Shown: positions 32,567-45,537, counted from the first letter of the stretch. The stretch is DNA of 64,000 nt from Elymus sibiricus (GCA_039707655.1 CM077667.1:158514642-158578641); one strand, 5' to 3'. Program-made: numbers and translations. Notes: generated by a model not told the origin, from the letters alone.

Positions 32567-35500
32567 TCAATCAAATAGACATCGAATGCCCATAGCTCTA
32601 ACGTGCCCCTCATGCTTGGGTTGTGGAAGCGGCTTAGTCAACAGATCTGCAACATTTTCATCCGTATGAATCTTGCATAAATTAGTATCACCATTCTTTA
32701 CGAGCTTTCGTATCAGGTGGTACTTTCGGTCTATGTGTCTGGTCTTGTGGTGTTGTCTCGGCTCCTTGGCCTGTGCGATGGCACGTGAATTGTCACAATA
32801 CAGGTCCAATGGTTTTGCCCAGCCCGGGAACACACCAAGATCCTCCAGGAACTTCCGAATCCAAACACCTTCCTTTGCGGCTTCACAAGCCCCAATGTAT
32901 TCGGCCTCTGTTGTGGAGTCGGCCACCGTATCTTGCTTGGAACTCGTCCAGCTCACTGCTCCTCCATTCATGACATACACGAATCCAGTTTGCGATCGAC
33001 AATCATCCCTATCTGTTTGGAAACTAGCATCAGCGTAACCCTTTACGCAGAGCTCCTCCTCACCTCCATAAACTAGGAACATCTCTTTAGTCCTTTTCAC
33101 GTACTTCAGGATAGTTTTCACCGCTACCCAGTGACTCTCACCTGGGTCGGCCTGGTATCTGCTTGTTAAGCTTATTGCATAGGCAACATCAGGCCGAGTA
33201 CATAGCATGGCATACATGGTGGATCCTATTACCGAAGCATACGGAATCCTACTCATCCGGTTTCGCTCATCAGAAGTCGTAGGACTCTGAGTCTTGCTTA
33301 GCCTTATACCATGTGAGATGGGCAAGAACCCTTTCTTGGCCTCACTCATGTTGAACCGCTTCAACACTTTGTCTATGTACGTGCTCTGGCTTAAGCCGAG
33401 TAGCCTTCTCGATCTATCTCTATAGATCTTGATGCCTAAAATGTACACTGCTTCTCCAAGGTCTTTCATCGAAAACTTGCCATTCAATGATTCCTTGACA
33501 GAGTTCAGCATCGAAACATCATTTCCGATCAGCAGTATGTCATCCACATACAGGATCAAAAATACTACCAAGCTCCCACTAGACTTCTTGTATAAACAAT
33601 AGTCCTCTTCGTTCTTGATGAAACCAAGTTCAACGATGACTTCATCAAAACGAATGTTCCAACTCCGAGCTGCTTGCTTCAATCCATAAATGGATCTCTT
33701 GAGCTTGCATATTTTACTAGCATTATTTGGATCGACAAAACCTTCAGGCTGTATCATGTATACATCCTCCTTTAAATTTCCATGAAGGAAAGCCGTTTTG
33801 ACATCCATCTGCCATATCTCATAATCAAAAGATGCAGCTATAGCTAGTATGATCCTCACCGACTTTAGCATCGCTACCGATGAGTATGTCTCGTCATAGT
33901 CAATTCCTTGAACTTGTCAATAACCTTTAGCGACAAGCCGAGCTTTGTGAATCTGAACATTTCCATCCACATCGGTTTTCTTCTTAAAGACCCATTTGCA
34001 ACCAATGGCAATTACTCCAGGTGGCGGATCAACCAAGTCCCAGACTTGATTGTCATCCATGGACTTTTACTCGGATCTCATGGCCTCCAGCCATGCCTCG
34101 GAATCTGGGCTCACCATCGCTTCCGCATACGTGGCCGGCTCATCACTTTCTAGCAACAACACATCGCACACTCTGCGCAATCTTTCCGACCTCTGTGGCT
34201 CCGGTGCCGATTCTACTACGGGTTCCCTGACCAACTCCGGTATGATCTCATCACTAGCCAAGTTGTCCCCGAGCGGCTCTCGAATTTCTTCGAGTCGCAC
34301 CATTCTCCCACTGGCTTCCCGGCTGAGAAACTCTTTCTCTAGGAAAACCCCGTTCCGAGCAACAAACACTTTGTTCTCTTCTCAGTTGTAGAAGCTGTAT
34401 CCCAAGGTTTCCCTTGGATATCCCACGAATATGCATTTATCCGACTTGAGTGTAAGCTTGTCCGACATGAGTCATTTGACAAATGCGTCACAACCCCAAA
34501 TCTTTAGAAAAGACAAACTAGGACTCTTCCCAGTCCACATCTCATGTGGTGTCTTGTCTACGGATTTTGATGGTACCCTGTTTAGTGTGAAAGCTGTAGT
34601 TTCTAGAGCATATACCCAGAATGAGAAGGGTAAATCTGATTTGCTCATCATCGATCGGACCATGTCCAACAGGGTTCGATTTCTCCATTCTGACACGCCG
34701 TTTCTCTGCGGCGTACCCGGAGGTGTGAGCTGAGGTACTATACCTTGGCTTTTCAGATGATCATCAAACTCCTCGCTCATGTACTCACCTCCACGATCTG
34801 ATCGCAAAAGCTTTATTGTCTTGCCAAGCTAATTTTCAACCTTGTTCTTAAACTCTTTGAACTTTTCAAAAGTTTCCGACTTGTGCCTCATTAAATAGAA
34901 ATATCCATATCTACTCAAGTCGTCGGTAAAAGTCACGAAGTACTGATAGCCACCTCTGGCCGTTGTGCTCATTGGACCACACACATCACTGTGTATAAGC
35001 TCCAACAGCTCGGACGTCCTTTCGCAACTCTTTGCAAAAGGAGACTTAGTCATCTTGCCTAGCAAGCATGATTCGCATGTCTCGAATGACCCAAAGTCGG
35101 ACGAAGTTAGGAGTCCATCATCATGGAGCTTCTTCATGCGTTTCAGACTAATGTGTCCAAGCCGGCAGTGCCAGAAGTATGTCGGATTTATCTCATTAGG
35201 CTTATGCCTCTTGACATTCATGTTATAGACTGGTTCCGTTTCCAGATTCAAAATAAATAGCCCATCTACAATGGGTGCATAGCCGTGGAACATTCCATTC
35301 AAATAAAGTGAACAACCATTGTCCTTCAAACTGAATTCATAACCCTGACTCATCAAGCATGAGGCAGAAATAATGTTCCGACTAAGTGTGGGAATGTAAT
35401 AACAATTATTCAATTCCAAAATAAATCCAGAAGGAAGCTTGAGCTGCAGCGTGCCGACCTCCAACGCAGCAACTCTTGCTTTGTTGCCGACCCTGATGTC

Positions 35501-36487
35501 AATCTCTCCTTGTGCCACACGCCTAGTTCTTAACAGCCCCTGCATCGAGTTGCATATATGAACAACCGATCCGGTATCAAATACCCAAGAGCTACTAGGT
35601 ATGTCAGCAAGGTAAATGTCTATAACATATGTAACAAGTGTACCTTTGCCTGAAGAAGCATTTCCGGCCTTCTTGCCATGCTCAGCAAGCCACTTGCTAC
35701 AGTTCCTCTTCCAGTGACCAGTGTCCTTGCAATGAAAGCACACGGTCTTTGAGTCCGGTCCTCGCTTCGGCGCAGCGGCGGAGACAACCTTCCCCATGCC
35801 CTTTGCATTACCCTTTTTCTTGGACCAACTCTTCTTGAACTTAGCCGAGTTCTGCACCATCAACACTTGATGCGTGCCTTTCTTAATATCTTGCTCTACC
35901 ACCTTAAGCATCCCATGCAATTGAGTGAGCTTCTTATCCATGCCGTGCATATGATAGTTCGAGACGAACGTCCCATAGCTAGGTGGAAGAGAACCCAGAA
36001 TTGCATCCGTGGACAGCTCGTCCCCAAGTGGGAAGCCTAACCGATCCAAAGCTTGCACGTACCCGATCATCTTGATCACATGCGGGCTCAGTGGATCACC
36101 CTCTTTCAGCTTACAATCCGTCAAGGATTGCCATACGTTGAACCTTTCGGTCCTAGCCTGCACCTGAAACATGCTCTTGAGACTCTCGATCATATCGAAA
36201 GCGTCAACGTTTTTGAAATGTTGTTGCAAATCGGGCTCCATACAAGCCAGCATGAAGCAACTGATCTCGTTTGATTCATCAACGAGTTTCTGATGGGCAT
36301 TCTTGGTTGTGGCACTAGCATTCTCGGCAGGTTCCGCTGGAAGTGGATCCTCTAGAACATGTTCCTTTTTATCGTGCTTGAGAACAATTCTCAAATTTCT
36401 ATACCAGGTGGTAAAGTTTGTTCCATTCAGTTTATCCTTTTCCATAACTGATTTCAATGCAAAGTTGGGTTGAGCAGGTGGTGCCAT
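32567..36487 (-). pseudogene. Copia gag-pol polyprotein, in one frame with five nonsense codons
   Basis: On the minus strand the ATG at 36487 (MAPPAQPNF) opens a single frame of 1307 codons to 32567 without a frameshift. Order of domains: gag; zinc knuckle CFHCKDTGHWKRNC; protease with the active site FDTGS; pre-integrase HCRLGH...C..C; integrase with HSDVCGP, SDRGGEY and a NGVSEWRNR segment; reverse transcriptase with YVDD; RNase H ending in ADLLTKPLP. Copia order (integrase before reverse transcriptase) is clear. In-frame stops lie at 34829-34831 (TAG), 34472-34474 (TGA), 34382-34384 (TGA), 34067-34069 (TAA) and 33917-33919 (TGA). The 5' LTR and primer site are missing: at about 36520 the leader joins a different element. 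Confidence 0.85.
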
Positions 36488-36525
36488 TGATCTACAACAG
36501 AAAATATGCAATCAAAGAATATGTT

Positions 36526-37082
36526 CCTCCCTCATAATAATTTTCAGTGGCATCATGAAGGAATTCAACAATATAACCATCACATAAAGCATTATTTTCA
36601 TGATCTACAAGCATAGAAAATTTATTACTCTCCACATAAGAATATTTCTTCTCATTCATAATAGTGGGAGCAAACTCAACAAAATAACTATCAGTTGACA
36701 CTTGATTGACATAACCACATTCAATAATAAAATCATGATGACAAGTTTCATGGTTACTATCACTCTTTATATCATACATGTAATCATCATAGATAGGAGG
36801 CATGCCATCATCATAATAAATTTTCTCATCAAAACTTGGGGGACTAAAAATATCATCTTCATCAAACATAGCATCCCCAAGCTTGTGGCTTTGCATATCA
36901 TTAGCATCATGAATATTCAGAGAATTCATACTAACAATATTACTGTCATGCTCATCATTCAAGGAATTCTCATTAAGTATTTTCATAATTTCTTCCTCTA
37001 CCAATTGAGCACAATTTTCTGAATCCTTATTTTCACGAAAGACATTATAAAGATGATACAAATGATGCAACCCAAACTCCAT
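36526..37082 (-). pseudogene. Gag-like ORF, N-terminal part, of another gag-only Athila-like element
   Basis: On the minus strand a frame opens at 37082 (MEFGLHHLYHLYNV) about 100 bases after the primer site. It runs through acidic, serine/tyrosine-rich sequence to D-H-E-N-N-A-L-C-D-G-Y-I-V-E-F and ENYYEGGTY. It is the same family as 23670-25003 and 10083-10420. It is cut near 36525, where the Copia leader begins. Function unknown. Confidence 0.55.
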
Positions 37083-37179
37083 TTTTTGTAGTTTTCTTTT
37101 ATAAAACCAAACTAGTGAAAAAACAAGAAACTAAAATATTTAATTGCAAGATCTAAAGATATACCTTCAAACACTCACC

Positions 37180-37197
37180 TCCCCGGCAACGGCGCCA
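37180..37197 (-). promoter_or_regulatory. Primer binding site (tRNA-Asp type)
   Basis: On the minus strand TGGCGCCGTTGCCGGGGA begins 11 bases after the LTR end at 37208. It is identical to the primer site at 25099-25116. Confidence 0.8.
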
Positions 37198-37207
37198 GAA
37201 AAGAGCT

Positions 37208-37961
37208 TGATGTCTATTACACAACTTGTTCTTGTAGACTCGTGTTGGGCCTCCAAACACAGAGTTTTGTAGGACAGTAGCAAATTTCCGTCAAGTGTAT
37301 GACCTAAGGTTTATCAATCCATGGGAGTCATAGGATAAAGATGGTCTCTCTCAAACAACCCTGCAACCAAATAATAAAAAGTCTCTTGTGTCCCCAACAC
37401 ACCAAATACAATGGTAAATTGTATAGGTGCACTAGTTCGGCGAAGAGATGGTGATACAAGTGTAGTAATGATAGTAGATATTGATTTTTGTAATAGTAAC
37501 AATAGAAAACAGCAAGGTAGCAAGTAACAAAAGTGAGCACAAACGGTATTGCAATGCTTGAAAACAAGGCCTAGGGTCCGTACTTTCGCTAGTGCAATCT
37601 CTCAACAATGCTAATATAATTGGATCACATAACCATCCCTCAATGTGCAACGAAGAATCACTCCAAAGTTCTTATCTAGCGAAGAACATAAGAAGAAATT
37701 GTTTGTAGGGTACGAAACCATCTTAAAGTTATCCTTTGCGATCGATCTATTGAAGAGTTCATACTAAAATAACACCATATGATACGCATCAAACAACTCT
37801 AATGTCACCTAGATACTCCAATGTCACCACAAGTATCCATGAGTTAATTATATGATACGCATCAAACAATTTCAGATTCATAATACTCAATCCAACACAA
37901 AGAACCTCAAAGAGTGCCCTAAGATTTATACCAGAGAAAGTAGGACGAAAACGTGCATCAA
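37208..37961 (-). mobile_element. Truncated 5' LTR, same family as the solo LTR at 7243-9174
   Basis: On the minus strand the LTR ends ...aatagacatca at 37208. The 754 bp kept match the 3' part of the solo LTR (about 8447-9173). The U3 start is missing: at 37961 the sequence passes directly into an LTR of another family in opposite orientation. Confidence 0.7.
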
Positions 37962-38323
37962 CACAGAGTAGATTGATATTTCATCGGTGGGAGTGGTGCG
38001 TTGTGGTAGGTTCAACCTAGCGAGTTTCTATATCCCAGTGACAAAGTAGGGGACAAGATGCGTCTTTGTGTTGTTGCTACTAAGGATAAAACGATGGGGT
38101 TCATTCATATTTTTTGAGTTTACTTTGTCTACATCATGTCATCGTTCTCCAAGCATTACTCTATTTTACTTAATATTCTAGATGCATGCTGGATAGCGGT
38201 CGATGAGTGGAGTAATAGTAATAGGTGCAGGCAGGAGTCGGCCTATTTGCTTATGGACGTGATGCCTATATATACATGATCATTGCCGTGAACATCGCAT
38301 AACTATCCCCTTTTCTATCAATT

Positions 38324-41300
38324 TTTTTGACTATAAACAGTAGGGTAAAACCCCACTGCAATTTTTATAAATTAATCAAGTAAACTACAAATAGTCTGCA
38401 GGCTTGAGATAAGCCCTGAAGGAAAAGAAAAGGAAAAGAAACCAAAAACTAAAAACTAAAAAACTAGAGAAGAGATAACAGAAAACAAGGGAAGAAAAGG
38501 AAAAAAGATAAATAAAGAGAAAGGAAAAAAAACTAGTCTACTCCTAAAGAAACTGTTACAATAAGTTTTCCAACCAAGCAGCAAATAGGTGTGCATGCTT
38601 TCTTTTCATCCTGAATTGTAGTAACTTGAGTTCTTCCAGGAAGATGAATTTCGGGCCTCTGAAAGGAGTTATGTTCTCAAAAATCTTATTGTTTCTTGAA
38701 ATCCAGATGGCCCACGACCCAAGTATGATAATTTCCATAAAGAAAGGGTAGTTGAGTTTGTCCTTTAGGTCTTGGTATGCTTCTAGCACTGACAGGTTAT
38801 GTGTTCTTGTGGGGCAAATGAAATCCCAGCATTGAGTGGCAAAAGGACATCCCCAGAAGAGGTGATGTAATGTTTCTTCCCGTTGACAATCTCTCACTGC
38901 AGAGTTGTATGCCTCAAGCTGAAAACTTTTCCTTCTTAACAGATTTCTAGTATTAACTCTATCATGTAGCAGCATCCAGAAGAAAACTTTATACTTGGGT
39001 TGACAAGAGCTATTCCAGATCCAATTGAAATGTGGTGGAGTTTGTTTGTGCCCAATTAATACCTTGTAGGCTTTTATGGAGGAGTAGAATTCATTTCCCC
39101 ATATGTAACTCCATGTGTCCACAACATCCAGATATTCAGATTGCCTTAAAGTGATACAGATGTTTTCCAGTTCCAAAAATTCTTCATAGGATTGTGTGGT
39201 CAATGGCAAGTAGAAAAGGTCTTGGAGATATTCTGAGTTGATGACTTGCTGAACATTTAAACTTGTATTCTTGGCAAAAGAGTGAAGGTGGTGAAATTTG
39301 TGCTTCAAAACAGACTGGTGCCACATATCATCCCAGAACAGTGCACTTTTACCATCTCCTACATTGCATCTGGCAATTGCCTTGAAATGATCCAGGAGTG
39401 CCAAGTTTGATTTCCACCAAAAAGAGCCCACTTTATTATCTCCTGGGAGTTGTCCATTGCTATAGTATGATTCCCAAATTAGATTCACCCATGGAATGTC
39501 ATGTCTATTGAAAAATTTATGCTGATTTTTCATGAGCAGGGTCTTGTTTTGTAAATAAATATCCATGACTCCCAGGCCTCCTTGACTTTTGGGTCTGCAA
39601 ACTGTGTGCCATGCCACTAAAGCAGGTATGTGGTCTTCCAAATCAGGGCTTCTCCAGAGGCAATGCCTCAAATATTTGTTGATCTGTTTCTTGATAGTGA
39701 TAGGTATGTCCAGACAACACATGAAGAATATTGCCAGTGATGCCAGTACTGACTTGACCAAAAGTAGTCTACCAGCCTGTGTCATAAAGGTAGAAAGACC
39801 ATCCAATCTTTTAGCAACTCTGTTGACTAGGGGCATACATTGTTCCACAGTTGGTTTATAAATTCCCAGAGGTAACCCCAGGTAGGTAAAAGGGAATTGC
39901 CCTCTAGCACATTGCAGGGTATTGGTAAATATGCTTATTCTGTCTTCTGCAATGTTAATTGGTACCATGATTGATTTTCCATAATTGACTTTGAGCCCAG
40001 TGGCTGATGCAAATGTGTTTAATAAAGCTTTGAGACATATCAATTGTCTGGCATTAGCTTGCATAAGGACCAGTGTGTCATCAGCATATTGCACTATTGG
40101 GAAAGCTGGGCAGGAGTTCACTTGAAGAGGTGGGTTAATTAAATTCACTCTCATGGCCTTATTGAGTATTGATTGCAATAGATCAGTTGCCAAGACAAAA
40201 ATTAATGGAGACAATGGGTCACCCTATCTAACTCCCCTTCCGCAGTAGAATTTTTTCCCAGGAACTCCATTCAACATTACAGCAGAAGATGCAGATGTGA
40301 AAAGTAATTGCATCCATGATATCCACTTTTCTCCAAAACCCTTTGCTCTGAGTATATCAATAATAGCCTGATGCTCAATAGTATCAAAAGCTTTCTCAAA
40401 GTCCAGCTTAATCACTAGAATCTCTTCTTTGGATTTGTGGCATTGGTGTATGTATTCAAATGCCCAGCCAAGACAGTCTTGTATCACTCTATCTTTGAGG
40501 AACCCATATTGATTAATATGAACCATCCTGAGAATCACCTTTTGCAATCTGTTAGCCAGCAACTTTGTGATTATTTTTAAAACCCCATTGAGTAGTGAGA
40601 TTGGTCTGAAGTCATTAGGGGAAAATGGTACTTCCTTCTTTGGTATCAAGGTAATGAAAGATGTATTGATGCTCTCTAGATTTACATTACCATTATGAAA
40701 GGCCATGATAAGTTCAGTGATATCCACTTTAATGATGTCCCAACAAGCTTTGATGAATTCATTATTAAAACCATCAGGACCTGGAGATTTATATGTGGGA
40801 AGCTGTTTAACCACTGAATCAATTTCATCCCGAGTAAAAGGATTTTCAAGGTCCTGGAAAACCTCAGGTTCCACATTATGATCCTGCAAATCATTTAAAT
40901 CAAAGTGCATTGTGTGGCCAGTGGATTGGCCTAATCTTTTCCTGAATGCTTCCCAAAGTATATACGTTGCCCTCATGATTAGTGATTTCCACTTGGTCCT
41001 CATTCAGTAACATGGCAATTTTGTTGTGTCTGTGATTAATTGAGGCTTTAGTGTGGAAGAACTTTGTATTTTCATCACCAAACTTGACTCCTTTTATTCT
41101 TCCTCTCTGCTTCCAATATATCTTTTGATTTTGAAGCACTGTCAGCAGGAGTTCTTTTAACATGGATCTGCAATTACCTTCAAATAATGATATATTTCTG
41201 TATTCCTCAATCAAATCCTATAGGAAAATGCAGGCATTTAACTCTTCAATCTGTTTCTTGAGACATGACAGGTCCTTGGCCCATAATTTCAAAGCCCTTC

Positions 41301-41930
41301 TCAGATTTTTAAACTTAGCATTAACTTTCTTGGCAGGATCAGTGAAGCCCACAGGAATATTCCAAGCTGTTTGAACTACCTCTTTGAATGTACTATGTTT
41401 TAACCAGTACTTCTCAAACCTAAAAACCTTTGACTTGGAAATTTGTGTTCCAATTTTAATCACACAAGGGATATGATCAGAAACTAGTTTTGCTAAAGGA
41501 AGAGCTGTGGTATCAGGGTAGGTAGTCATCCAAGCTGCAGAGGTGAAGAACCAGTCAAGTTTCTCAAGTAATGGGTTGTCCTGCATATTGCTCCAACTGT
41601 ATTGCCTTCCTTTTAGGGGTAATTCTACCAGTCCTAAGTTGCTAATAGCCTCATTGAACAACAACATTTGATTAACATCCCCTACAGGTTTATTTCTGTT
41701 TTCAGGAGATCTGATGAAGTTGAAATCACCCATGATGATCCAGTCTACTTCATTTGGCATTTGAACATTACTAAACCACTCAATGAATTCACTTTTCTCT
41801 TCAGCATTGCAAGGGCCATAAATATTTGTCAGAATCCAAGATGTGGCAGATGTGTTGCAAGTGAATGGTAAGGAGATAGAAAATTTGTTTTGGAAAATCA
41901 TTTCTCCAGAAAAGAGAGCTCCAGTCTGTG
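38324..41930 (-). mobile_element. 5'-truncated LINE (L1-type) inserted in an LTR
   Basis: The target duplication cttttctatcaatt (14 bp) occurs at 38310-38323 and 41931-41944. On the minus strand the element ends in a short A run just before the left duplication. The 5' end is truncated inside the endonuclease, so ORF1 is missing. It is oriented opposite to its host LTR. The 3' untranslated part is 38324-38555. Confidence 0.85.
38556..41929 (-). pseudogene. LINE ORF2: partial endonuclease, reverse transcriptase, C-terminal zinc-binding region
   Basis: On the minus strand the endonuclease part has WIIMGDFNFI and LVSDHIP. The reverse transcriptase has FRPISLLNGVLKIITK, KLDFEKAFDTIEH, GDPLSPLIF and QYADDTLVL (YADD near 40077-40088). 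A zf-RVT-like end has WNSSCQPKYKVFFWMLLHDR and a C-x(n)-H-H-LFWGC pattern. Defects: TAG at 41218-41220 and TAG at 40224-40226 (both at positions where CAG glutamine is expected; the second sits in the conserved R-Q-G-D-P block), plus a frameshift near 40965-41000. The enzyme would nick DNA and copy LINE RNA; this copy is inactive and lacks the endonuclease N-terminus. Confidence 0.82.
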
Positions 41931-42338
41931 CTTTTCTATCAATTACCCAACAGTAATTTGTTACCCACTGTATGCTGCCTACATGAGAGATGCCACTAGT
42001 GAACACTATGGCCCCCGGGTCTATTCACTTATATATTTGCAAACGCTACAATTACCTCGCTGCCTTTATTTACTTTTTATTTATTTTGCATTTATCAACA
42101 ATTATCTACACAACTCATTTGCTTGCAAATAACGAGATCAAGGGGATTGACAACCCTCTTGCCCGCGTTGGGTGCAAGTTGTTTGTTCATTTGTGTGTAG
42201 CCGCTGAAGACGGTTAAGGATTGATATTCCTATTGGTTCGATAAACCATGTTTCATAACTGAGGGAAATACTTATCCGCTTTGTGATGCAGTTACCCGTT
42301 CCTCTTCACGGAAAACCCAACGCAGATCACAAGTATCA

Positions 42339-43658
42339 GGAAGGATTTCTGGGGATGCCCAGTAAGGCATCCCCTCTTTCGTCTCAAATCCATCGGTATG
42401 TCACTTGGAGCTATATTTTTATTCGTCACATGATATGAGTTTTACTTGGAGCGTCGTTTTCTTTTGTTTGCTTTTACTTTGAGTTTGCCACAATCATTAT
42501 TAACTGGACACACCTATTTACGAGACACACAACTTCATCATAATTTGTTAGAATACTCTATGTGCTTCACTTATATCTTTTGAGCTTAGTAGTTGCTCTA
42601 GTACTTCACTTATATCTTTTTGAGCACGGTGGCGTGTAGATTTTAAAGAAATGATTTCACTCTTGTTCTTCACTTATATTTGTTTGAGAGTTAATAAATA
42701 GTGACGGTAATTTGCATGGGTCATAAAGACTAGTCCAAAAATATTAGGTATTCAATGAGTGATAATCGAAACCATCATGTAGCACATATAAAGAAATTAT
42801 GGGTCAATGATATTGATGTAGTAATATCAAATAGGTGTGAGTTCATAATTGTTAAACCATAGAAGTGTCGATATTAAGAGGGGTTGACCTTTTTGTTCAT
42901 CTAAAAATTAAAGAGGCATGGTGATGATGTGTGAGCATTTCTATTCCTCGTTGAAATCCTAGTGTTGTTTCGGGTCGGAAGCACGCGATGGTTAACTCCT
43001 ACCAACCTCTTCCCTCGAGGCATGCAAGTAGTACTTTGATCTATGATAAACTAATAAAACTTTTCAATAATTATATGAGTTCTTTATGACTAATGTGAAA
43101 CCATGGACATACACAATCTCACCTTTTATGAATTTGCTAGCCTCTTCGGTACCGTGCATAGTCCGTTCTCACCTCGACGATCGGTGCAACTTTTGCCAGT
43201 GCATCCAAACCCCATGACATGACACGCTCTGTTGCACATAAGCCTTATTATATCTTCCTCAAAACAGCCACCATGCCTACCTATCATGGCATTTCCATAG
43301 CCATTCCGAGATATATTGCCATGCAAATTCCATTGCCACTTCACATGACTAGTTCGTTCATCGTCATATTGCTTTGCATGATCATATAGAGCTGACATAG
43401 TATTTGTAGCAAAACCACTATTCATAATGTTTTTGATACATGTCACGCTAGATCATTGCACATCCTGGTACACTGCCAGAGGCATTCATACAGAGTCATA
43501 TCTTCACATCAGTTCTCCATATTGAGTTGTAAGTAAATAAAAGTGTGATGATCATCATTATTAGAGCATTGTCTCAGTGAGGAAAGAATGATGGAGACAA
43601 TGATTCTCCCATAAGTCAAGATGAGACTCTGGATGAAAATAAAGATGGGGGAGGCTAA
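42339..43658 (+). other. Internal non-coding region of the container element, first part
   Basis: It matches the reverse complement of 21520-22830 in collinear order, including the hairpin ggggatgcc...ggcatcccc (42351-42375). The primer site and gag-like ORF are deleted. The apparent 106-codon minus-strand frame at 43126-43446 is a shadow. The interval ends where the LARD inserts; the left target duplication gctaa is 43654-43658. Confidence 0.6.
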
Positions 43659-45537
43659 TGTCACACCCTGTGTTTTGCCTCATGACTAAGTTATCATGAC
43701 TCAAAAATCAGGGCCAATGAAAACTTTTGTGTGCTTGTGATGCTTGACTTGATTGCTGATTGTCTGATTGCTTGCTTGTGCTCAATATCCATAAAACTTC
43801 CTCCTACCCTCAAGAGCTCTTTTCCTTGATCCAAACTCTTGTCCAATAATCATACCATGTGTATAGGACCTAAAACTATTTTTATCAAATATTATTTTGG
43901 CCAAAAAGCATTTATTCAATTTAGGTTTTTAAAACCCCCTTAATTGAGGTTTGTACTACAAGTCCTCAAATTGGGTTGAATATTTTACACAAAAGGCTTT
44001 ATTTGAAACCCACTATATATATGACTTCCCAAAGCCACCAAATATTATTTTTAAAGATTATTTTCCTATTTTAATTAAAGGCTTTTTCTTAAGGCCATAA
44101 ATGGTATTTTATAGGGAAAATTTGTTTTTATGCTTTCAAAATATTTGAAAAAATTTAGGGAAACTCAGTGGACACATACTTTCCATATATACGAGTTTCA
44201 ACACATGGTCATGTTCCAAATATTGGACAAAACCCTCCAAAACCCTTTCCATCTATTTCAAGCTTTTGAAATATTTCTATAGGAAATATTCTCAAAATAA
44301 ATCCAGGAAAATTCTAGCAAGTCACACATGCTATATGTGATCATCTTGCCAAGTTTCATCTCAATCCCAATTGTTTTGGTTCACCAAAATATCCCAAAAC
44401 CCTCTCTGTCCAGATCCAACCTTGAGCAACTTTACATTGCTAAGTGTCTCGAATTATGCTCAAACTTTGTGGACATGTTATAATCCTCTAATAATGTATC
44501 CACACCAAGTGGTGCATCAAGGAGAACATATACACTTGTCTAAACACCCCCCCAAACCCATTTCTCCTGATTTCAAGAATTGGGAATTTTTGCATTGTCA
44601 AGTTTCCCCATTTGGTCCCAAACTTTTTGGGCATGCTATAATAACTAAATTATGCCACCACCCCAAGTTCTGCATTAAGGGGAATAAGTTTGCATGGATA
44701 GATCTAAGAAAATCAGTTTTTGAAGATTTCTAGGGTTTGCCAAAGTTACATTGGCAACTTCCCTCAACAAATCTCAAACTTGGTGGTAAACCTTAATTTT
44801 ACCTACCATTTGATCCTGTTAAATCTCATAGCAGGGAGAATCTTTTTACTTGCTCAAACTTGCATGAAACAACTTCTGTTGAATTACAAAAGGTACTGTT
44901 TTGGCCACTCCCCTAGTTCTCCATGACCCCCAATTTTTACCACAGTCCCTCATGACCCTCCTCAGTTCACTAATTGGGGGGGGGGGGGTGAAAACCCCAT
45001 TTTTACCCCCTGGACAGCAGAAAACCATCTCTCTCTCCACTCCTCTCTCACCCTGATGGATCACCAGAGCATCCAATGCCACACCCACGTTGTTTAAACA
45101 CTCCTAGATGCCCTAGACACAAATAGCCGCGCCCCATATGCCAAAGACATGCCTTGGCACGGAAGGTTCGTGCTCTGGAGCACGCTACAGTGCATCCACG
45201 CACTGTAGCTTGCCCAATCAGAGGCTCCCGATAGCCTTGGGCCTCGTGGTGGCGTCCCCCGAGACCGCCTCGACGTCCACGACACGGCAGCGTGTCGGGC
45301 CAGTCCTCCCTTGCCCTCCTCTCTCCTCTGTCGCCCGTGCCCGGAGCCGCTCCGCTCGGCCAGTGGCTGGCCTCACACGCGCGAGGCCCTGGCGCACGCC
45401 CCGCTCTCTCTCTCACTCCCCTGCGTCGTGGACGAGTCCCACCAATGCCCCGGACACGCTCTAGTGGCCCCCCGAGCCTTCCAGCAGTGGCAGTGACCGA
45501 GCCGGCGCACGGGCGCACGATGCACCGTCGCCCTCCC

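Larger units (their letters stand above)
37962..42338 (+). mobile_element. 5' LTR of the container Athila-like element, truncated and split by a LINE
   Basis: 37962-38323 matches 3' LTR positions from about 60481, and 41931-42338 continues that match to the LTR end (aagtatca). The first 810 bases or so of the LTR are missing. The gap between the two parts is the LINE. After 42338 the leader ggaaggatttctgg is present, but the usual cgccgttgccgggg primer site is deleted. Confidence 0.75.

Noticed and set aside
43126..43446. 106-codon minus-strand frame with several cysteines and histidines
   Set aside because: The same interval is non-coding internal sequence in the related element at 20.7-23.7 kb (reverse), where the frame is not kept.
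44978..44990. G run with flanking differences between the two LARD LTRs
   Set aside because: Homopolymer slippage; it gives no reliable age or function information.
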